Made by a program: the position numbers and the translations under genes. A stretch of DNA of 64,000 nucleotides, from assembly GCA_946122785.1 (NCBI GenBank), contig CAMGYJ010000009.1, forward strand, positions 25,889,633-25,953,632. The letters are read 5' to 3'. Positions 57,789 through 64,000 of the stretch are shown in pieces; position 1 is the stretch's first letter; every line of letters starts with the position of its first letter. The DNA is from Linum tenue. Lineage: Eukaryota; Streptophyta; Magnoliopsida; Malpighiales; Linaceae. The notes below the pieces were generated by a model. That model did no database searches, was not told the origin of the DNA, and saw only the letters and a list, made by a program, of their open reading frames with translations.

Positions 57789-59440
57789 TAGGGATGGCAA
57801 TGGGTCGGGTTGGGGCGGGTTTTGCCAAACCCGAACCCAAACCCATGGGTTTGTCCGTCAAAAAAACCCGGGGTAAAACCCGCTGGGTTTGAAAAACTCA
57901 AACCCAACCCAACACGCTGGGTATCCGCGGGTTGATGGGTAACCGCGGGTTTTTTTGGTAAATATTTATAAAATAATAATTAACTAGAAACTATCAAAAT
58001 CTCAAGCATAAATCTCACCCGCTTTGTATTGATCTGAATACTAACTTTAAAGGTTGAGCGTGGCCTTATTCTACATTCTTTGCCTTGATGCTATTAGGAA
58101 AAGGGAATCAACATGATTTTTGTACTAAGTGGGAATGGTACACATGCTGGGGCGAACGCCATACACGAAGAGGTTTATAAGCTTACATCTTATTGATTTC
58201 CTGTACTACTATATCTTTTTGTCTGTTTTAGTTGAGTGCTGGTTATATGGCTTACGAGCTAGTTCAACCTAGCTTCTCCTTTCTGAATCCTCTTATAGAA
58301 GGATACTCTTGAGGAACTGTTATGCCATAATGGTACCTGGGATCGAGCATAAAAGGTTGGCCAATAGATATCTAGTCTAAGTACCGGGAACAGACTTTTT
58401 CCAGAATTGCTAGAAAATGTAATTGAATTTAAGATGTAAACTAGTCCATCTGAACTATATGTATTGGTTCTGATTTTCCTATGACATTATATTCTCAGGC
58501 AGACTTAAACTCAGAACATTGATGTAATTGTAATAGGTGTCTGATATTAGAAGTGGTCATCTTAGAACTGCAATTTGGTACTTCTAGCTTTCTTCATTTT
58601 ACAAGCTCCAGCGTATTATTCCCAGGCAGATCAGAACATTGAAGTAATCTTAATAGGTGCCTGTTACTAAAATTGATAGCATGGCATTTCGGTATTTCTT
58701 ACTTTCTTCCTGGTACAAGCTCCAAAGTATTATAATTTATAACTTCTAAATTCCTGTTTTCAGTGCCGTAAAAGAAAGCTGCAGGTAGCTGTAGTTGGGG
58801 TACCAAAGACCATAGATAATGACATTTTATTGATGGATAAAACTTTCGGTTTCGATACTGCTGTAGAAGAAGCACAAAGAGCAATAAATTCTGCTTACCT
58901 TTGCAGAAGTGCTCTCGCGGAGCAGAAGACCAAGGAGAGGGCGGCGGGGGTGGAGTCGGAGGCGCGCGCCGAGGAGCAGGGAGAGGGCGTCGTGACTGAA
59001 GTCTGAAATCGGGAGAGGAGTCGGAGGCGCGGCCGCGTAGCAGAGGAGAAAGGAGAGTTCGCCGGGACGGAATCGGTAGTGGAGTCGTAGGCGCGGCGGC
59101 CGCGTAGGAGAGTTCGCCGTGCCAGACTGGAGACTGGACTCTGGTAGGGATGACTGGAGATCGCGATTTGCGAAAGGAGAGGGGCGGCAGCAGTCTTTGG
59201 GAGAAAGGAGAGGGGCGGCCGAGTATGGTCTTGGTCGATTAGGGATTTAGGTTTTGTCACTTGCGTGTCCGGGTATCCACGGGTCGGGTTCCCCAAACCC
59301 GAACCCGCCCCAACCCGCCCAAGCAGCCACCGGGTTTAAACCCGAACCCGACCCGAACCCGGTCAACACGGATTTTACCCGGTTTGACCGGGTTGGGTCG
59401 GGTCGGGTACCTGCGGGTACGGGTTTCACTGCCATCCCTA
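57789..59440. mobile_element. hAT-type element carrying captured host exons
   Basis: 1,652 bp with ends TAGGGATGGCAATGGGT and, inverted, TAGGGATGGCAGTGAAAC, followed by GGGTTCGGGTTTGGG-type strings. Exact 8-bp duplications GCCATGTC flank it (57781-57788, 59441-59448). There is no transposase. The interior holds two phosphofructokinase exons with their intron, then a GC-rich segment (58900-59240) that I cannot name. Confidence 0.92.
58098..58898 (+). pseudogene. Captured phosphofructokinase gene fragment
   Basis: The first exon (58098-58172, after TTAG and before GT) encodes EKGINMIFVLSGNGTHAGAN then AIHEE. The second (58764-58898, after TTTTCAG) encodes [20 protein letters not shown] then [19 protein letters not shown]. 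Plant ATP-dependent phosphofructokinases have GGNGTHAGA and PKTIDNDI in this order, the nucleotide-binding and catalytic segments. The reading phase is kept across the intron. A Ser replaces the first Gly of GGNGT. Only about 70 codons were captured, so no enzyme can result. Confidence 0.88.
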
Positions 59441-61884
59441 GCCATGTCCATCCCCATTCGTCGGGAAAACCACCGACGGCGTGTTTAATCCAGGCATGTC
59501 GATCCGATATAATTGTAATACCCATTCTTTCTGTGACGTGGGCGTGTAGCTGGTCAAAGAACCATGCCCAACTTAAGTTGTTCTCCCCTTCAACTAATGC
59601 AAATGCTAAGGGGAAAATACTTAAATTTCCATCAACCCCAGTGGCAATGAGAAGAGTTTCTTTATACTTCCCAGTAAGGAAAGTTCCATCAACCTATTAA
59701 AATTAATAATTAGTTAGTAAAAATTGAACTTAGTAAAGTAATGAACTAGTACAATAGCTTGAGTCCGTAATATACCTGAATCACTGACATGCAGAAGGGA
59801 AACCCGTCAATGCATGGCTTGAATGTCCAGAACAGACGATGAAACATCAACTCGTTCTGTACTCGAACTTGATCTTCAGTTTGTACGTTGTTGTACCACG
59901 GGACGAAAACCATCCCAGGGTTGGACTCCTCCATTGCGGACATTAGTCTATGGAGTAAAGCATACGAGTCCTCCCAATCACCGTAGACCTCAGCCATGGC
60001 CTTCTGCTTCCCATGTCACGCCTTCTTATACCTTATGGTGTAGGAATGCAGATCCTTCACCTCTGCCAAGATAGCTTTTATCTTGATATCTGGTTGTGCC
60101 TCGATTAGGTGCTTAATGGTTCTTGCCACTTTTTTTGCTTTAAGTTGCCGGTGATCCTGTGAAAGTATGGTTGAAGAGCATATGTGGTTGTTCTCTACTG
60201 TCCGCATGACCAAGACGCCCTTTCTCTTCATATATGCAGCCCGAAGTTGCCACATACAACCCTCTCCAGCATTCTTACAAATGACATGCAGTTGTTTGGT
60301 GTCAGAATATTTTACCTTCCATTCGAAGTTACGCCGCATGGCTTCTTCGCTAAAAGCATCTTGCACATCAGCTTTCGAAGTGAACGCCATACCCACTTAC
60401 AAATTAGCAATCGAATTATACACAGGCATGGGCTGAAAGTCAGGGGCATCATTCTAACCATATAAAAATTGATCAGGAACCTCTTTGTAGTAAGGCGTTG
60501 GAACGCCACCTCTCTGTCATCGATATCGTTGATATCGTCCGTATCTTCCTCCTCACTGACTGATCTCAAATCTTCCTCACTTTCATCATCACTGGAGGCG
60601 AATGGATAGCTCGGCTCAGGATGGTCATCGTTACCAGCATAACAAACATCGTCTTCTTGGTCATGCGAAGTACGCCGAGATCGAAGGGTGTTCTCAATGT
60701 CAGCCCACTCTGGACCCCAAGCAGGCCATTAATCACCGTCGGGCTGAACGATATCGACGGCAGTCTCAGCATGTTGTGGGTATTCTTCCCACCCAACACC
60801 TCCTTCAGAACTACCTCCTCCGTAGTTGCTTGAAGTACCACCCCAGCCATACCCTCCTGCAGAAGTACCTCCTCCGTAGTTACTTGAACTACCACCCCAG
60901 CCATACCCTCCTGCAAAACCATCATCACAAGAATACTGGTGAGAATGAGTTTCACCGACCGGCTCGGTCTCGACATACACCTCTGCAAGCCGCACCCCGT
61001 TATCAGATAGGAACTGTATCATCATGTTCACCGCGTCATCATCATTTATGACAACTTTTTCGTACATGATTCCGTCAGCACTCATGTTTGGATACCGATA
61101 AGTAATTTGACCAACTCTCCTTTGCCCACCAGTACAAGTCCTTTCTGCACAAATGTCATGGAGTTCTTGCCACGAGAATCTCGACTCAATTTTTAGCATA
61201 GTGGATTCGCCATTTTCATAGTCGATCCCAATGTTCGAGTTTGTCACCCGACCATTCCACCGAATAATAAGCCGAAACTTCTTAAATTTACCCATGTCTG
61301 CAATTTATAATAATTAAGTATAGTATATAATTAGTACATTATGGATACAAAAACAATATCATCCAAACCCATAAACAAACGCAACTAATTCATCTATCAT
61401 GAGAAAACTAAACAAATTCATCTAAATTCATAACTAACTAACTAATTAACTAACATCTATCATATCATAATTAATCTAAATATCTCATAACATATTTGTC
61501 AATAACCGCAATTCACTACATACAGACAAATAATTACTAATACATCAACATGTAAACAATACATAATTATAACATACCGAATTCCGATGAGTTTCTTGAG
61601 CAGTAAACCAACTCCAAACCAGCTGAGAAAACGACCAAAAAACCACTAATTTTTGTAATACTTTGATGTAAGGCAGCAGGAGGGACGTGGGGGTCAGTTT
61701 TATAAGGAAAAATGTCAGCTAATCACCGCAGTGGACAATTGCGGTGAACACATTACCGCTTTTGTACAAAACGGTGATAGCTAGGTCACTGTGACCTAAT
61801 TTTCCACCTACCAGGGCTCTAAAACGTGGTCAAATATTACCATTTTGCACAACAGCCGTGAGGCAATCAGCGTTTTGGACGGCA

Positions 61885-62014
61885 GCGGTGATACCTTCCC
61901 CGTTGTTGTCAAAAGCGGTGATCTCTTCCCCGTTGTTGTCGAAAGCGGTGATACCTTCCCCGTTGTTTTCGAAAGCGGTGATACCTTCCCCGTTTTAGAC
62001 TAAAGCGGTGATTA
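61885..62014 (+). repeat. 30-bp tandem repeat with GCGGTGAT
   Basis: GCGGTGATACCTTCCCCGTT recurs at 61885, 61915, 61945, 61975 and (partly) 62005, exact 30-bp period, directly inside the right terminal repeat. Confidence 0.9.
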
Positions 62015-62131
62015 TTATCACTGTCGAAGAATAAGACAGTGATGTTGAAACTGCTGTCTTTGAGAAAGAAGTTTATAAGTACTGTATTTAGGGACGTTCT
62101 TTTAATAAATTGAGTATTCTGTGATTTTTCC
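62006..62131 (-). repeat. Right terminal inverted repeat of the MULE
   Basis: About 126 bp, inverse of 53476-53603. Confidence 0.85.
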
Positions 62132-63187
62132 CCTATTCCACATTGTGTTAAGAGAAAGATAGAGATGACGAGAAAAGAGAGCTGCTTTCTTTACTTAAAG
62201 TCAAACCCATTCTTTCTAGACGTAACTACTCTTAATTACGGTAATTAATAGATAGAGATTTTTCTTGATTCCTTGTTGGATTTGAAAATAAAGGTTTTTT
62301 ATGTGAGAAATGAGATTTTTGAGTTGTGAAAATCTTTGGATTTATGATGGATTAGTTGTATTTTCTATTTAAAGATAACATTGTTTGTTTAGTTAATTTT
62401 GATCTTAAATTTCAAGGTTTTTGTACCATGGCTCACAAATCCTTGCCTTCCATGACCAAATACCATATACAATGTGGTATTGACAAATACGTGAGGTTCA
62501 CAAATTTGGAACTAGAAAAGACCAAATCTGTGAGCCTCACGGATTTGTATACCTCAACAAACAGTGACTTTTTGGCAAATATAAAATGCTTGAAATTTGA
62601 TTGTCAAATACATAACAAAAATCCTACAAACAAACAATGCCTTACTTTTGAGACTTGGCGGTAAATTTGGTGCCTTTATGATTGTAGGTGGGGGTAGTGA
62701 GCAATAACGGTAAAAAAAAATGGGAAGGGAAGTCATCTTCTTCTTGCTCTATTAGACGTGTAATAATAATTTCACCATGGAAAGTAGCTTAGCCGTGTAA
62801 CCACTGACCATGGTGGAGGTGGAGCCGTAGTAGTTCAACCGCAGTCTTCAAGCCAACACTTTTGAAGTTGACTTTGCTATTTTGGTCGACCATTGCCAGA
62901 CCATTTATCCTTAATTGGTTTATTGCATATGGTCCAGTTGTTTTGATTCCTAATGAAATAAATAAAATTTCCATTTCAAGTTGACTTTTCTATTTCGCCA
63001 GACATCACCAGACGCCATTTGGTTTATTATATATGTTATATATATTACCCGTTGCTTTGATTTATAAGGAAATGAATTAAGTTCAAATGTTTGACTGGGC
63101 CATAGCCAGGCACTTGCCCTTTATATACTAATAACTAATTATATTTTACGTTGGTGGAGAACTTAAAACCAATCCCAAACCTTGGGC
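62132..63187. other. Upstream region of the acyltransferase gene
   Basis: No gene recognised. A 102-codon plus-strand frame at 62356-62664 has no family features I know. AAGTTGACTTTGCTATTT (about 62862) recurs as AAGTTGACTTTTCTATTT (about 62977), so this region has short internal duplications. The first is also an inverted match to 23850-23882. Confidence 0.5.
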
Positions 63188-63194
63188 TATAAAT
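63188..63194 (+). promoter_or_regulatory. TATA box of the acyltransferase gene
   Basis: TATAAAT, 79 bp before the chosen ATG; leaves room for a short leader of about 45 bp. Confidence 0.65.
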
Positions 63195-63266
63195 AACAGC
63201 AACCAAAAGGACTTCGCTTCTGCAGTGCCCGATTCCATCAAAACAGACCCAAACCAATTGAAACCA

Positions 63267-63716
63267 ATGGCCGCACCATCTTCCACCCTGGTGTTCAAGG
63301 TCCACAGGCGCGAACCGGAGCTGGTCCGACCGGCCAAACCGACCCCATACGAGGTCAAGCTCCTCTCCGACATTGACGACCAGCAAGGGCTCCGATTCCA
63401 CATCCCTGTGGTTCAGTTCTACAAGCACGCGCCTTCCATTCGTGGGAAGGACGACCCCGTGGCAGTGATCCGGCGGGCGTTGTCAGAGACACTTGTGCCT
63501 TACTATCCGTTCGCCGGTCGCCTGAGGGAAGGGCCCAACCGGAAGCTCATGGTGGAGTGCACCGCCGAAGGCGTGCTGTTCGTCGAGGCCGACGCCGATG
63601 TCCGGCTGACGGAGTTCGGGGACCAGCTTCAGCCACCGTTTGCTTGCATGAAAGAGCTTCTATTCGACGTCCCCGGCTCTAACGCCGTCCTTCATTCCCC
63701 TCTCCTACTTATTCAG
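63267..63716 (+). CDS. BAHD acyltransferase, exon 1 (benzoyltransferase-like)
   Basis: 150 codons in phase 0, from [20 protein letters not shown] to HSPLLLIQ, then a GT splice donor (63717). Characteristic N-terminal blocks of the benzyl-alcohol/methanol O-benzoyltransferase (HSR201-like) clade are present: [42 protein letters not shown]. These cytosolic enzymes move an acyl group from CoA to an alcohol, often making scent or defence esters. The catalytic HXXXD and DFGWG motifs lie in later exons outside the window, so the substrate cannot be judged. I chose the ATG at 63267 over 63225 because family members start MAxxSSLxF; the upstream one would add 14 atypical residues. No damage seen. Confidence 0.93.
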
Positions 63717-64000
63717 GTTCATCATTATTAAAAGCCTTACAAACATGAAACATCCATGCGTCATGCGTCTGAGTGTACATACATATATATATATATATAT
63801 ATATGTGTGTGTTATAATTTTAGCAAAATATTATTGTCACAATTTCTGTTGATTACCCATATATAAATATTTGGTATAGGGTCAATGTCCTGCGACTAGT
63901 TTTGGTAGGTTGATTTAATTGGGGTCAGATTTAGAGGGCGAGAATAAATGGTTTTTTTTTTATCTTCTTTGTAAAATCATAGTATAGGGTGACAACCGGT
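63717..64000 (+). other. Start of acyltransferase intron 1
   Basis: AT-rich, with a (TA)n/(TG)n microsatellite at about 63780-63812. The acceptor is beyond the window. Confidence 0.8.

Larger units (their letters stand above)
57234..61295 (-). pseudogene. MURA-like MULE transposase, split by a hAT element
   Basis: It starts at 61295. N-terminal PB1-like domain as in MuDR proteins (MGKFKKFRLIIRWNG, VGQITYRYP), Gly/Ser/Tyr repeats (GGYGWGGSSSNYGGG), acidic stretch, then DBD_Tnp_Mut (GMAFTSKADVQDAF, CMWQLRA, NNHICSS; 60396-60170) and the MULE core (VYGDWEDSYALL; PCIDGFPFC; VDGTFLTGKY after an intron; IISDRHAWIKHAV), with D in VDGT and SDRH as catalytic candidates. A hAT element interrupts it at 59440-57789; it resumes with FLANFQHKFGKKKDIRDQ and, after an intron, HMDNGARFDIATTNHGESIN. 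Stops at 60728, 60454, 60397 and 60016. The usual C-terminal SWIM zinc finger is absent. Confidence 0.85.
53476..62131. mobile_element. MuDR-type MULE with plant mobile domain gene
   Basis: Terminal inverted repeats of about 127 bp (53476-53603, 62006-62131) begin GGAAAAA(A)TCACAGAATACTC and share TAAATACAGTACTTATAAA and GCAGTTTCAACATCA. Inside are a plus-strand plant-mobile-domain gene and a convergent minus-strand MURA-like transposase, both with nonsense codons. A hAT element is inserted in the transposase. Next to the ends are many CGGTGAT/ATCACCG motifs. I could not find a clean 9-bp duplication. Confidence 0.85.

Noticed and set aside
58098..58898. Functional phosphofructokinase gene
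   Set aside because: Only two exons (about 70 codons), inside a hAT element, with an altered nucleotide-binding motif.
62356..62664. 102-codon frame as a gene
   Set aside because: AT-rich, no family features, no splice or promoter support; likely chance.

Overview
The window is nuclear DNA of a flowering plant, probably a eudicot. It has spliced genes with GT-AG introns, plant-specific transposon families (Ty3/gypsy Tat/Athila-type, Ty1/copia, CACTA, FAR1- and MuDR-type MULEs, PIF/Harbinger, hAT, MITEs, a TRIM), and one plant secondary-metabolism gene entering at the right edge. Nothing looks bacterial, and I found no rRNA, tRNA or CRISPR. Nearly all of the 64 kb is nested transposable elements. 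The only clear host gene is exon 1 of a BAHD acyltransferase (63267-63716).

Left part (1-14.5 kb): a minus-strand Tat/Athila-type element (gag-pro at 121-2709, LTR 2897-6507) whose LTR was split by a 2.27-kb solo LTR of another family. It lies head to head with two plus-strand non-autonomous relatives (LTRs at 6899, 10391 and 13858; PBS copies at 8287 and 11790). A decayed Harbinger transposase fragment sits between the facing LTRs. These LTRs carry repeated CACGGCCGTG palindromes.

Centre-left (14.5-22.4 kb): a Mutator-like element with two apparently intact minus-strand genes, a 728-aa FAR1/SWIM/zinc-knuckle transposase and a nine-exon Ulp1-type cysteine protease (449 aa in my splice model). 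All its non-coding DNA (flanks, intergenic space, one intron) is packed with about 65 copies of the palindrome GGTCGACC, mostly in pairs spaced about 21 bp start to start. None is in an exon. This is the best candidate for an undescribed system: a transposon with its own dispersed recognition code.

Centre (23.9-44 kb): a non-autonomous LTR element (LTRs at 23898 and 43889) interrupted by a 15.9-kb CACTA transposon (24788-40670, 3-bp target duplication). The CACTA holds a TNP2 C-terminal remnant, two oppositely oriented Transposase_24-type genes, two TA-targeted MITEs, and a copia element inserted inside an exon of one of its genes.

Right part (44-62 kb): a Harbinger 3' remnant, hAT-type MITEs, a 292-bp TRIM with 77-bp LTRs, a young copia (48325-53350; 4 LTR differences by eye), and a second MULE (53476-62131) with about 127-bp terminal inverted repeats. 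That MULE carries a plant-mobile-domain gene and a convergent MURA-type transposase, both broken by nonsense codons. A 1.65-kb hAT element carrying two captured phosphofructokinase exons is inserted in its transposase. From 62.1 kb to the end is the upstream region and first exon of the acyltransferase.
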